A stretch of 64,000 nucleotides of DNA from CADEEN01 sp040384625 (GCA_040384625.1 JAZKIW010000042.1:1-64000); one strand, 5' to 3'. Positions 34,218 through 43,275 are shown, numbered from the stretch's first letter. Made by a program: numbers and translations. The notes: generated by a model not told the origin, from the sequence alone.

Positions 34218-35324
34218 ATGTCTCACGAATACTTCAACCCCGTACGCAGCGTCTACGGGGCAGGGACCCTGTCGTCCCTGCCCGGCCTGCTGGACGGCCG
34301 CCGGGCCCTGCTGGTGACCTTCCCCGAAGCGCGCGCCCTCGGCCTGGTCGGTCGCATCGAGGCCCTGCTCGGCGATCGACTCGTTGGCGTGATCGACGAT
34401 GTTCGCCCTAACCCCGACGTGGCCGAATTGAAGGCGAGCTACGAAGGCTTCTGGCGCCAAGGAAGCGAGAGCGGCGACGCCGAGGCCATCGTCGCGGTCG
34501 GTGGCGGCAGCGCGATCGACACCGCGAAGGCATTGATGGTCGGCACGGCGAGCGGCCGCTTCGACGAACTCATCGAGCTGCTGGCCTCCGGCAAGCCCTT
34601 TGTGCCGGCGCGACTGAAGACCTTGATCGCAGTACCGACCACCGCGGGCACTGGCAGCGAGGTCACGCCGTGGGCGACGATCTGGGACCGCAGCGCGCAG
34701 AAGAAGTACTCGCTGCACCTGAAAGAGACCTGGCCGGCCACTGCGCTGATCGACCCCGAGCTGATGCTGTCGCTGCCTGCTTCGGTGACCCTGCAAAGCG
34801 GCTTGGACGCGCTGTCGCACGCGCTCGAGTCGATCTGGAACGTCAACGCCAACCCGCTGTCCGACACTTTCGCGGTTGCCGCGGTGCACGAGATCTTCGA
34901 TACGCTGCCCAAGCTGATGCAGCACCTCGGCGACGTTGAGTTGCGCGGCCGCATGGCGCTGGCGGCATTGAAGGCCGGCATGGCGTTCTCCAACACCCGC
35001 ACCGCGCTGGCCCATTCGATCTCCTACGAGATGACCCTGCGCTATGGGCTGCCGCACGGCATCGCCTGCTCCTTCCCGCTGCCGATGGTGTTGCAGCGCG
35101 CGCTCGGCCGGCGCGCCGACCGCGATGCGGTGCTGGCACGTGCACTGGGCCCACTCGATGCGGCGCCGCAACGGCTGGCGGCATTCATCGAGGACCTGGG
35201 CGTCAAGACCCGCTTCGCCGATTACGGCGTCAGCGACGAGCAGGCGGAAACGATGGTCGCGCACGCGCTGGCCGGTGCGCGCGGCAAGAACTTCATCGGC
35301 CATGTGCAAAAGGAGGCGGCATGA
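34218..35324 (+). CDS. Phosphonate-associated iron-containing alcohol dehydrogenase
   Basis: A 368-residue group III alcohol dehydrogenase. The NAD-binding GGGSAIDTAKA motif, PTTAGTGSEVT, and metal ligands in SGLDALSHALES and GLPHGIACSFPLPMVL are present. It matches the phosphonate-metabolism Fe-ADH type (the kind related to phosphonoacetaldehyde reductases). In this operon, between phnA and phnY and with no AEP transaminase, it most simply interconverts 2-hydroxyethylphosphonate and phosphonoacetaldehyde, feeding PhnY. Direction and substrate are inferred. Start at ATG 34218, 8 nt after phnA; the stop overlaps phnY by 4 nt. Confidence 0.85.
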   Translation: MSHEYFNPVRSVYGAGTLSSLPGLLDGRRALLVTFPEARALGLVGRIEALLGDRLVGVIDDVRPNPDVAELKASYEGFWRQGSESGDAEAIVAVGGGSAIDTAKALMVGTASGRFDELIELLASGKPFVPARLKTLIAVPTTAGTGSEVTPWATIWDRSAQKKYSLHLKETWPATALIDPELMLSLPASVTLQSGLDALSHALESIWNVNANPLSDTFAVAAVHEIFDTLPKLMQHLGDVELRGRMALAALKAGMAFSNTRTALAHSISYEMTLRYGLPHGIACSFPLPMVLQRALGRRADRDAVLARALGPLDAAPQRLAAFIEDLGVKTRFADYGVSDEQAETMVAHALAGARGKNFIGHVQKEAA

Positions 35325-36766
35325 GCGGCATCAAGGACAGTGCAAAATTCCGTGCCGAGGCGCTGCGCATCGGCGGCGAAAAGCTGCGCGCAGAGCGCAC
35401 CCTCGACGTAATCAATCCCTACAACGGTGAACGTGTCGGCAGTGTCGCGATGGCCAGCCTCGAGCAGGTGCGGCGCGCGATGGACATCGCCCACGGTTAC
35501 CACGCGACGCTGTCGCGCTACGAACGCTCTGCCATCCTGAACCGCGCCGCGGCCCTGCTGCGCGAGCGCACCGAGGCGGCTTCGGACCTCATCACCGCCG
35601 AGTCCGGGCTGAGCAAGAAGGACAGCGTCTACGAGATCGGCCGTGTCGCCGACGTGCTGAACTTCGGTGCCAACGAGGCGCTGCGCGACGACGGGCAGGT
35701 CTTCTCCTGCGACCTGACGCCGCACGGCAAGAAGCGCAAGGTCATCACGACGCGCGAGCCGCTGCTGGGCGTGATCACCGCGATCACCCCCTTCAATCAC
35801 CCGATGAACCAGGTGGCGCACAAGGTGGTGCCGAGCGTGGCCACCAACAACCGGATGGTGTTGAAGCCGTCGGAGAAAGTGCCGCTGTCGGCCTACTACT
35901 TCGCCGACCTGCTGTATGAGGCCGGGCTGCCGCCGGAAATGCTGCAGGTCGTGACCGGCGACCCGCGCGAGATCGCCGACGAGCTGCTCACGCACCGCCA
36001 TGTCGACCTGATCACCTTCACTGGCGGTGTGCCGATCGGCAAGTACATCGCCAGCAAGGCCGGCTATCGCCGCATCGTGCTCGAGCTGGGCGGCAACGAC
36101 CCGTTGATCGTGATGGACGACGCCGACCTCGACAAGGCCAGCGACCTGGCCGTGCAGGGTTCGTACAAGAATTCGGGCCAGCGCTGCACAGCAGTAAAGC
36201 GCATGCTGGTGCATGAGAAGGTGGTCGGCGAGTTCACCGAACGCGTCGTCGAGAAGACCAAGGCCTGGCGCTATGGCGACCCGGCCGACAAGGCCAACGA
36301 CATGGGCACGGTCATCGATGAGGCCGCCGCGCGGCACTTCGAGAAGGTCGTCGACGAGGCCATCGCGCAGGGCGCGCGACTGCGGGTCGGCAACCGGCGC
36401 GAGGGGGCGTCGTACGCGCCGACCGTGATCGACCGCGTACGCCCGGAGATGACGGTCGTGCGCGAGGAGACCTTTGGGCCGGTCTCGCCGATCATCGCCT
36501 TCAGGGACATCGACGAGGCGATCCGGATTTCCAATGGCACGGCCTTTGGTCTGTCGTCGGGGATCTGCACCAACCGCATGGACGACATCACGCGCTTCGC
36601 GAAGGAGCTCCAGGTCGGCACGGTCAACCTCTGGGAGGTGCCCGGCTACCGCATCGAGCTGACGCCCTTCGGCGGCATCAAGGACTCGGGCCTGGGCTAC
36701 AAGGAAGGCGTGCAGGAGGCGATGAAGTCATTCTGCAATGGCAAGACCTTCACGATGCCCTGGTAG
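35321..36766 (+). CDS. phnY: Phosphonoacetaldehyde dehydrogenase
   Basis: PhnY oxidises phosphonoacetaldehyde to phosphonoacetate with NAD+, supplying the PhnA substrate. The 481-residue aldehyde dehydrogenase has ITPFNHPMNQVAHKV, the NAD site KPSEKVPLSAYYFADLL and TFTGGVPIGKYIA, the general-base Glu in VLELGGNDPLIV, and the catalytic Cys in NSGQRCTAVKR. The FNHPMNQVAHK and GKKRKVITTREPLLG segments favour PhnY over ordinary succinate-semialdehyde dehydrogenases, and the operon context agrees. It is the last gene of the operon. Confidence 0.92.
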   Translation: MSGIKDSAKFRAEALRIGGEKLRAERTLDVINPYNGERVGSVAMASLEQVRRAMDIAHGYHATLSRYERSAILNRAAALLRERTEAASDLITAESGLSKKDSVYEIGRVADVLNFGANEALRDDGQVFSCDLTPHGKKRKVITTREPLLGVITAITPFNHPMNQVAHKVVPSVATNNRMVLKPSEKVPLSAYYFADLLYEAGLPPEMLQVVTGDPREIADELLTHRHVDLITFTGGVPIGKYIASKAGYRRIVLELGGNDPLIVMDDADLDKASDLAVQGSYKNSGQRCTAVKRMLVHEKVVGEFTERVVEKTKAWRYGDPADKANDMGTVIDEAAARHFEKVVDEAIAQGARLRVGNRREGASYAPTVIDRVRPEMTVVREETFGPVSPIIAFRDIDEAIRISNGTAFGLSSGICTNRMDDITRFAKELQVGTVNLWEVPGYRIELTPFGGIKDSGLGYKEGVQEAMKSFCNGKTFTMPW

Positions 36767-36801
36767 GGCGCAGCGCGACGTCCTGCGCGCGCCAGGCGTG
36801 C

Positions 36802-38022
36802 TCATGCCAGCCATTGCCGCAACTGGGCGAAGACTTCGGGGCGGTTGAGCAGGTCGAGGTGGTTCATGCGGTAACCGATCCACTGGCGCTGCTCGGCGAA
36901 CGCGAGGCAATGCGCGGTGTCGTTGTGGCGGCCGAGGGCGCTGTCCAGTGGCACCAGGCCGTCGCCGATCAGACGGTCCTTCGCGTCGCCCGCCTTTTCG
37001 CCGAGGCTGGCGGCCAGCGCGTGGCACCGCACCCCGGCCGGCAAGGGCACGGGCTGGCGCGTGTCGGCGCCGTGCGCGAAGCGGTCGTGCTCGGCCCAGT
37101 CGGCATCGACCAGGTTGCCGTGTCGCAGGTCGGTGATGCCGGCGCTGCGCAGCCGACCCAGGCGCGCGAACGGCGCGGCGTAGGGCGTGGCGCCAAGCAG
37201 GATGTCGACCCAGTGGCCAGCGCGTTCGAGCGGTGCGCCATGGTGCGGCGTTCCCAGGCAGACCAGGTCCGTCACGTGCGCCGGCCAGCGCTGGCCGGCT
37301 GCTGCGCCCTGCTCCAGCGCGCTGCGGGCGAGCAGGCCACCCATGCTGTGACCGAGCAGGACGCAGCGCTCGATCGGCGCGGGCCAGGCCTCGAGCACGC
37401 GTTCAAGCGCCAGCGCCAACAATCGGCCATTGGTCGACACATGCAGGCCGCTGTTGTAGTGCAGATAGACCGGCGTGTAGCCGCACTCGCGCGCCAGCGC
37501 GGCGCCGTGATCGTGGCCCTCGCGCAGCCATTGCAGGTCGTTCATGCACAGCCCATGGATCAACACCAGCATGCGCGGGCCGGCTGTGGGCAGGCGCGCG
37601 GCGAGCGCCGCCGGTTCGAGTTCGAGCGTGCGGCCCTGCGTGCGAAGGCTCATCACTGTCGCCAGCGGATTGGCACTGGCCGCCAGGTGATCGCCGAGCA
37701 CGCCGTTCAGCGCGGCGACGATCGCCTCACGTTCGGCGCTCGGCGTTGCGGTGTGCTCGCTCGGCGCCAGGGCCGGCGCCAGGAGCGCCAGCAAGCCATC
37801 GACGCTGCCGCCGACCACGCGCGTGACGCCGCGCACCGTCTTGTAGACCAGGCCGGTGATGCCGCGCGTGCGGCCGGCGGGCGTTTGAGCGCCGAAGCCC
37901 GGCAGGCGCGCGATGTGTTCGTGCATCGCCTCGACCAAATCGGTCAGGCCGGCGGTGGCGTCGGTCGCGAGGCGCGCGGCGCCGCGCAGGTCGCTGCTGT
38001 GCAGGCGCGGAGAGCGTGGCAT
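36802..38022 (-). CDS. PGAP1/lipase-like alpha/beta hydrolase
   Basis: A 406-residue serine hydrolase with no signal peptide. The oxyanion strand LVLIHGLCMNDLQW, nucleophile elbow LLGHSMGGLLARSALEQG (GHSMGG) and a C-terminal His region (NHLDLLNRPEVFAQL) fit the triacylglycerol lipase/PGAP1-like family. The N-terminal approximately 100 residues (TDLVEAMHEHIARLPG, VYKTVRGVTRVVGGSVDGLLALL) are a helical leader common to a group of betaproteobacterial homologues. Start placed at 38022, since upstream sequence falls in a tandem repeat. Substrate unknown; monoacyl esters or polyhydroxyalkanoates are possible. Confidence 0.8.
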   Translation of the reverse strand: MPRSPRLHSSDLRGAARLATDATAGLTDLVEAMHEHIARLPGFGAQTPAGRTRGITGLVYKTVRGVTRVVGGSVDGLLALLAPALAPSEHTATPSAEREAIVAALNGVLGDHLAASANPLATVMSLRTQGRTLELEPAALAARLPTAGPRMLVLIHGLCMNDLQWLREGHDHGAALARECGYTPVYLHYNSGLHVSTNGRLLALALERVLEAWPAPIERCVLLGHSMGGLLARSALEQGAAAGQRWPAHVTDLVCLGTPHHGAPLERAGHWVDILLGATPYAAPFARLGRLRSAGITDLRHGNLVDADWAEHDRFAHGADTRQPVPLPAGVRCHALAASLGEKAGDAKDRLIGDGLVPLDSALGRHNDTAHCLAFAEQRQWIGYRMNHLDLLNRPEVFAQLRQWLA

Positions 38023-38053
38023 GCGCGAAGTGTGACAGGCGCGCCGGACGCGA

Positions 38054-38086
38054 GACGGACGTGCGACGGACGTGCGACGGACGTGC
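38054..38086. repeat. Three perfect 11-bp tandem repeats
   Basis: GACGGACGTGC occurs three times head to tail without mismatch, in the region between the divergent lipase gene (start 38022) and a small membrane ORF (start 38128). One helical turn per unit would place each copy on the same face of the DNA. Confidence 0.75.
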
Positions 38087-38127
38087 GCTGGCGACATTGC
38101 GCTGAAATCTCAACCGGAACCTGCGCC

Positions 38128-38364
38128 ATGAACACTCCTGACCTGCTCCTGTCGGCCAGCGCCGCCGGCGTCCCGCTTTTGCTGTGCTACGGGGCTTTCC
38201 GCGGGCCGCGACTGCTGGGCTGGCTGGGCTTGTTGCCGGAGTTAGCGCTGGCGGCTTGCATCACCGTGGCAGTGCCACCGCCCGCCCAGGAAGGTGAGTC
38301 GAATCCGGTCTCTTCTGAACCCCTGCCTGACGCAGGTGACGTGTCGCCGCGCCAGGTTCACTGA
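38128..38364 (+). CDS. Small hydrophobic hypothetical protein
   Basis: A 78-residue open frame whose first 50 residues are hydrophobic (PDLLLSASAAGVPLLLCYGA and LLGWLGLLPELALAACITVAV, two possible membrane segments), followed by an acidic Pro/Ser tail. No family recognised and the ribosome site (GGAA) is weak. It is the only plausible coding frame between the lipase and the STAND regulator; it could also be non-coding. Confidence 0.3.
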   Translation: MNTPDLLLSASAAGVPLLLCYGAFRGPRLLGWLGLLPELALAACITVAVPPPAQEGESNPVSSEPLPDAGDVSPRQVH

Positions 38365-38374
38365 CGGCCGTTGC

Positions 38375-40915
38375 TCATGCCAGCGCGAGCACCCGCTGCA
38401 GTGCGAAGGTGTCGCCAAGCGAACGCCCCTCCCGGCGCAGCGCTTCCAGCCGATCCGGTGCAAGCCGCCCTTGCAGATGAGCCAGGGTGTGCGTCGCGGC
38501 CGACTGCGCGTGCGAGTGGCGGGGTTCGCGCGGGGGTTCGAAACCGGTGTCGGCCCAGCCGAGCAGGCGTGCCGCTTCCTCGTGCGCGCCACAGTTGACC
38601 GCCCACCAGGCCAGGTGGTCGGCGCTCCAGGCCGGCGCGCCGGCCACGCGCAGCAGGGTCAGCACCTCGCGCAGCAGCGGCGCCATCTCCTGCGCGGCAC
38701 CGGCTTCGATGCGAGCCATCATCAGCAGGGCGGGGCGGGTCCACTGCTGGCGCGTGAGGCCCAGCTCGCGCAGGCGCTGCACCACCGGCGCGGTCACCTC
38801 GACGGCGCGCTCGGGCCGGCCGAGCGCCATCTCGGCCAGGGCGACGTGGTGCAGGCAGCCCCAGACGCGCATCTCGTCGCCGTTCTCGGCCAGCAGCGCG
38901 GCGTCGTGGGCGAAGCGATCGCGGTAGGCGGTCCAGTCGCCGCTGCGCGCCAGCACGATGCTCTCCGCGCGCGCGCGCAAGCGCCGGTCGAGCTCGGTCC
39001 AGCCCGGTGCTTCCATCGTGCGCATGCGCTCCAGAACAGCCCGCACGTCGCGCTGCGGCTGCACGCGCCGGCCGTGCTGGACCACGATGCCGAGCATGCG
39101 GTACGCAGCGCGCGTGTCGCCCGCTTCGGCAAACAAGTCGGCAGCGCGTTCGGCGGCAGCGACGGCTTCGGCCACCGGCGTCGTCGGGTCGATGACGCGC
39201 AGGGCCACCGCCTGCCAGTAGCGCGCGCGGCGTGACACCGACTCGCATGCGTCGACCAGCTTGCGCGTCGCCTGCAGCCATGGCGCGGCTTCGGCGTCGA
39301 GGTTGGCGGCGGCCCAGAACGGCCCGGCCGCCGACACCAGGCCGAGCAACAGGCTGGCATCACCGCCCGGCCCGGCGGCCCATCGCAACGCGGCGCGCAG
39401 GTCGGGCACCTCGATCCACAACCGATCGATCCACGGCAGCAAGGGCGCGCCCAGCAGGTCGTCGTGCGCGGCGTTGAACAGCGCCAGCACGGCTTGCGCA
39501 TGGCGGCGCTGGGTGGCAGCGGACTCACCGGAGTCGGCGAGGCGTTCGAGCGCAAAGGCGCGCGCCGTGACGAGCAGGCGGTAGCGGCGCTGGCCGGCGA
39601 CGTCCTGCGTCTGCAGCAGCGACTTCGCGACCAATACGTCGAGCGTGTCGAGCACGGCCCACTCCGGATCGGCGTCGGCCTGGCGCACATCGACTGTGCC
39701 GATCGGCCCGACCACTTGCACCGCGCCGGCGAACGAGAAGCCGTCGGCAAACACCCCGAGGCGACGGAAAGCCGACTTCTGCGTGTCGTCGAGCAAGGCA
39801 TGGCTCCACTGCAGCGCGCCGCGCAGGGTCTGTTGCCGCGCCGGGGCGTCAGCGGCACCCTTGGTGAGCAGGCGCAGGTGCTGGTCCAGTCGGGCCAGCA
39901 CCCCGCCCACGCCCAGCAGCGGCACGCGTGCTGCAGCCAGTTCGAGCGCCAGCGGCATGCCTTCGAGCTGACGGCAGATCGCGGCCACCGCACCGGCGTT
40001 GTCGCGATCGAGCACGAAGCGGCCGTCGGCAGCGGCGACCCGGGCGCAGAACAGAACCACCGCGGGCAGCGCACGCAGAGCATCCAGATCGGCGCCTGAC
40101 TCCAGCGCGGCAGGCTCGGGCCAGCGCAGACCGGCCAGGCGCAGCAGATGCTCTTCGCGCAGTCCCAGGGGCTCCTGGCTGGTGGCGAGCAGGGCCACCT
40201 GCGGCGCGCACTCGAGCACGGCCTGCGCGAACAGCGCCGCCTCGGCGCGCAGGTGTTCGCAGTTGTCGAGCACCAGCAGCAGGGCCAGCGGCTGCAGCGC
40301 ACTTGCCACCGACGCGGCGCTGGTCAGGCTGCCCGTGCTCGGCAGCTGCAGCGCGTGGGCCACCGCGGCCGGCAGCAGCGCCGGATCGGCCAGGGAAGCC
40401 AACTCGACCGCGCAGCGGCCGTCGGTGAATCTTGCGCCGGCCTGTTCCGCCGCGGCCAAGGCCAGGCGCGTCTTGCCCATGCCGCCGCTGCCCACGATCG
40501 TCAGCAGGCAACCTGGCGCCAGGTGGTCGAGCACGCTGCTCAACTCCTCATCGCGTCCAATCAAGCCGGTGCCGGGGCGCGATGGGCGGCTCATCGAAGC
40601 CGCGGCGTCGGATTTCGCAACGACCGCCAGGCCGAAGCGGTAGCCACGCCGGGGCACTGTCACGATGGCCGCGTTGCCGAGCAGCTTGCGCAGCGCCATC
40701 ACCTGGACCTTCAGGTTGTCATCGACCACCACGCGGCCGGGCCAGGCGCACTCGAACAATTCGTCTCGCGTGAGCACTTCCCCAGGGCGCCGCGCCAGGG
40801 CCAGCAGCAGATCGAAGGCGCGCGCACCGAGGCGCAGCGCATGGCCGTCGGCCAGCAGCTCGCGGCTGCCTGGCCGCAAGACGAAACGGTCGAAGTGGAG
40901 ATCCAGGGGGTCCAT
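38375..40915 (-). CDS. wHTH-STAND regulator (OmpR-type DNA-binding domain fused to NB-ARC-like ATPase)
   Basis: An 846-residue one-component regulator. Residues 5-100 form an OmpR/PhoB-type winged helix (ARRPGEVLTRDELFECAWPGRVVVDDNLKVQV...RRGYRF). A STAND/NB-ARC ATPase follows, with P-loop GSGGMGKT (142-149), Walker B LLLVLDNCEHL, LLATSQEPLGL and the EGMPLALELAAARVP motif. The C-terminal approximately 400 residues are helical repeats for ligand or partner sensing. Such proteins switch on ATP binding when the repeat region detects an inducer. It is divergent from a SARP-like gene, and 11-bp-phased direct repeats lie between them. Confidence 0.88.
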   Translation of the reverse strand: MDPLDLHFDRFVLRPGSRELLADGHALRLGARAFDLLLALARRPGEVLTRDELFECAWPGRVVVDDNLKVQVMALRKLLGNAAIVTVPRRGYRFGLAVVAKSDAAASMSRPSRPGTGLIGRDEELSSVLDHLAPGCLLTIVGSGGMGKTRLALAAAEQAGARFTDGRCAVELASLADPALLPAAVAHALQLPSTGSLTSAASVASALQPLALLLVLDNCEHLRAEAALFAQAVLECAPQVALLATSQEPLGLREEHLLRLAGLRWPEPAALESGADLDALRALPAVVLFCARVAAADGRFVLDRDNAGAVAAICRQLEGMPLALELAAARVPLLGVGGVLARLDQHLRLLTKGAADAPARQQTLRGALQWSHALLDDTQKSAFRRLGVFADGFSFAGAVQVVGPIGTVDVRQADADPEWAVLDTLDVLVAKSLLQTQDVAGQRRYRLLVTARAFALERLADSGESAATQRRHAQAVLALFNAAHDDLLGAPLLPWIDRLWIEVPDLRAALRWAAGPGGDASLLLGLVSAAGPFWAAANLDAEAAPWLQATRKLVDACESVSRRARYWQAVALRVIDPTTPVAEAVAAAERAADLFAEAGDTRAAYRMLGIVVQHGRRVQPQRDVRAVLERMRTMEAPGWTELDRRLRARAESIVLARSGDWTAYRDRFAHDAALLAENGDEMRVWGCLHHVALAEMALGRPERAVEVTAPVVQRLRELGLTRQQWTRPALLMMARIEAGAAQEMAPLLREVLTLLRVAGAPAWSADHLAWWAVNCGAHEEAARLLGWADTGFEPPREPRHSHAQSAATHTLAHLQGRLAPDRLEALRREGRSLGDTFALQRVLALA

Positions 40916-40950
40916 CGGGGCGGTGCACGGTTACGCCAGCACAGAGTGCG

Positions 40951-40969
40951 TTTTACCGTCTTTTTACCG
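40951..40969. promoter_or_regulatory. Direct-repeat operator candidate (TTTTACCG, 11-bp period)
   Basis: TTTTACCG occurs at 40951-40958 and again at 40962-40969, an exact 11-bp period, in the 112-nt region between the divergent wHTH-STAND and SARP-like genes. A degenerate GGTTACGC lies exactly two periods upstream (40929). OmpR-type and SARP wHTH domains bind direct repeats spaced one helical turn, so this is a likely operator for one or both regulators. Confidence 0.55.
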
Positions 40970-41027
40970 GACCTCACCGACAGGCGAGGGCGTGCGGCCG
41001 ATCATGCAGGCATTCCTGGAGACGCCC

Positions 41028-41864
41028 ATGTCGATTGCGGCCCAAGCCCGTGAGATTCCCCGCCCCATGCCCCACGTGACGCTGCACCTGCACGGCTACC
41101 CGATGCTCTGCATCGATGGTCAACCGGTGTCGTTGAAGCTCAAGCATGGCCTGGCCCTGTTGGCCTACCTGAGTCAGCAACGCGGCCCCGTCGGCCGCGA
41201 GCATCTGGCCGTTCTGTTGTGGCCCAATGGAGGCCGCGACGTGGCACGGGCGCGCCTGCGCCGACTGGTGCACGAACTGCACCGCGCGGTCGGATTCGCC
41301 CTGCTCGAGGGTGACGTCGACAGGCTGTGGCTCACGCCCGGCCTGGCCACCGACCTGCTGATCACGAACGCGGCAATCGCCTGCGCGTCCGATCGCAGCC
41401 GACGGCTCGACGCCGGGTCTTTGGCACCTTTGCTCCAGCCGCTGGTCGCGCAATGGCTCGCCGGCTTCAGCCTGGCTTCGGAGAGCTTCAGCGACTGGCT
41501 CGACAGCCAGCGCCGCGAGCGGCAGGCCGCCGTCATCGAGGCCCTGACGCTGGCCGCTCGGCGCGTGGCCGCGCAAGGCGACGCGGCGCTGAGCGAAGCC
41601 ATCGCCGTGGCTCTGCTGCGCCTGGATGCCTGCGCCGAGCCGGGCCATGTGGCCCGCATCGAGGCGCGCGCACTGCGCGGCGATGCGGCCGGGATCGAGA
41701 CAGCCTACTTCGAATGCGCGCAGGTGCTGCGCGGAGAGCTCGGCGTGCGTCCGTCACTGGCCGTCGAGAACGCCTACGTGCGTGCGCTGGCCGCCACACG
41801 TGCCGCCAGCCCGAGCGTGGCCCATGCACGCGCTTGCCCTGCATGCGCGTACCGACCGTGGTGA
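41028..41864 (+). CDS. SARP/BTAD-like transcriptional activator domain protein
   Basis: A 278-residue protein. Residues about 15-100 resemble the OmpR-like winged helix of SARP activators (VTLHLHGYPMLCIDGQPVSLKLKHGLALLAYLSQQRGPVGREHLAVLLWPNGGRDVARARLRRLVHELHRA). Residues about 150-265 resemble the helical BTAD domain, ending in the GELGVRPSLAVENAY pattern. SARPs are best known in actinobacteria as activators of secondary metabolism; proteobacterial examples exist. GGAG 6-7 nt ahead of ATG 41028 favours it over ATG 41004. It precedes a TTC38-like gene by 88 nt. Confidence 0.75.
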   Translation: MSIAAQAREIPRPMPHVTLHLHGYPMLCIDGQPVSLKLKHGLALLAYLSQQRGPVGREHLAVLLWPNGGRDVARARLRRLVHELHRAVGFALLEGDVDRLWLTPGLATDLLITNAAIACASDRSRRLDAGSLAPLLQPLVAQWLAGFSLASESFSDWLDSQRRERQAAVIEALTLAARRVAAQGDAALSEAIAVALLRLDACAEPGHVARIEARALRGDAAGIETAYFECAQVLRGELGVRPSLAVENAYVRALAATRAASPSVAHARACPACAYRPW

Positions 41865-41952
41865 TGCCGCGCCGCGGCAACGACACAACCGACGCGCAGC
41901 GGACGACACTTGCGCAAGATCCACCTTCAACACCCTCACGGAGATTCACACG

Positions 41953-43224
41953 ATGACGATCAAGGATTCCCACGGCCACGCAGTCAGCGGGGCCAATGCG
42001 CGCAGCCTCGACGCATTCGAGCTGGCCTGCCACGAACTGCGCTGCTTTGCCGGTGACCCACTGGCCAGCGTGACGCGCGCGCTCGCCGAGAGCCCCGAAA
42101 TGACGATGGGCCATGTGCTGATGGCTTACCTGTGTCTCTTCGGTACCGAGCCGGCTGGCCTGCCGGCTGCTCGCGCGGCGCTGGCCGCGGCGCAAGCCCT
42201 GCCTGCTGACGAACGCGAGGCGATGCACATCGCGGCCATCGAGCACCTGGTCGAGGGCCGCTGGCACGCCGCGGGCCTGCTGCTGGAAGACCTGAGCGTG
42301 CGCTACCCGCGCGATGCGCTGGCGCTGCAGGGCGGGCACCAGGTCGACTTCTTCACCGGCGACTCGCGCATGCTGCGCGACCGCATCACGCGTGTTGCCA
42401 CGCATTGGCACGAGGGTCTGCCGGGCTACCACGCGCTGCTGGGCATGCAGGCCTTCGGCTTCGAAGAGAACGGCGACTACGCCCGCGCCGAAGCGCTCGG
42501 CCGCCGAGCGGTCGAACTCGAGCCGCGCGATTCCTGGGCCTGGCATGCCGTGACGCATGTGATGGAAATGCAGAACCGCCGCCAAGACGGCGTGCGCTGG
42601 CTGCGCAGTGACACCGCCGCCTGGAGCGAGAACAACTTCCTGGCAGTGCACAACTGGTGGCACCTGGGGCTGTTCCATCTCGGCCTGGACCAGATCGACG
42701 AGGTCATGGCTCTGGTCGATCAGCGCATCCTGCCGACGCCGGCACCGGTGGTGCTGGAGATGATCGACGCCTCGGCGATGTTGTGGCGCTTGCACCTGCG
42801 CGGCATCGACGTCGGCGACCGCTGGCAGGCCCTTGCGGCGCGCTGGGCGCCGCTGGCCGAAGCCGGCAACTATGCCTTTAACGACCTGCACGCGATGATG
42901 GCCTTCGTCGGCGCCGGCGACGAAGCGTCGGCGGCGCGCCTGCTCGACGCGCAACAGCAGGCCCTGCAGGCCCAGGGCGACAACGTGCACTTCCTGCGCG
43001 ACGTGGGCTTCGACGCCACGCGCGCCGTGCACGCCTTCGGCCAGGGTCGATATGCCGAGGCGGCGCGCCTGTTGCGCCCGGTGCGCAGCCGTGCGCACCG
43101 CTTCGGCGGCAGCCATGCGCAGCGCGACGTGCTCGATCTGACCCTGATCGAGGCCGCACGGCGGGCCGGCGACCGGCCGCTGGCCGAAGCGCTGATCAGC
43201 GAGCGCGCAGCGCTGCGCGCCTGA
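41953..43224 (+). CDS. TTC38-family tetratricopeptide repeat protein
   Basis: A 423-residue soluble protein matching the TPR38/TTC38 family: CHELRCFAGDPLASVTRALAESPEMTMGHVLMAYLCLFG, GYHALLGMQAFGFEENGDYARAEALGRRAVELEPRDSWAWHAVTHVMEMQ and NNFLAVHNWWHLGLFHLGLDQIDEVMALVDQ are family-wide blocks rich in His and Trp. The repeats probably bind a ligand or protein; no catalytic role is established. Start chosen at 41953 with GGAG about 10 nt upstream. It likely forms a unit with the SARP-like gene and may be its target or partner. Confidence 0.82.
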   Translation: MTIKDSHGHAVSGANARSLDAFELACHELRCFAGDPLASVTRALAESPEMTMGHVLMAYLCLFGTEPAGLPAARAALAAAQALPADEREAMHIAAIEHLVEGRWHAAGLLLEDLSVRYPRDALALQGGHQVDFFTGDSRMLRDRITRVATHWHEGLPGYHALLGMQAFGFEENGDYARAEALGRRAVELEPRDSWAWHAVTHVMEMQNRRQDGVRWLRSDTAAWSENNFLAVHNWWHLGLFHLGLDQIDEVMALVDQRILPTPAPVVLEMIDASAMLWRLHLRGIDVGDRWQALAARWAPLAEAGNYAFNDLHAMMAFVGAGDEASAARLLDAQQQALQAQGDNVHFLRDVGFDATRAVHAFGQGRYAEAARLLRPVRSRAHRFGGSHAQRDVLDLTLIEAARRAGDRPLAEALISERAALRA

Positions 43225-43275
43225 GCAGCGGCGCCAGGGCGGCCTGACAGGCCGCAAGGAGATCGCACGGACGGC

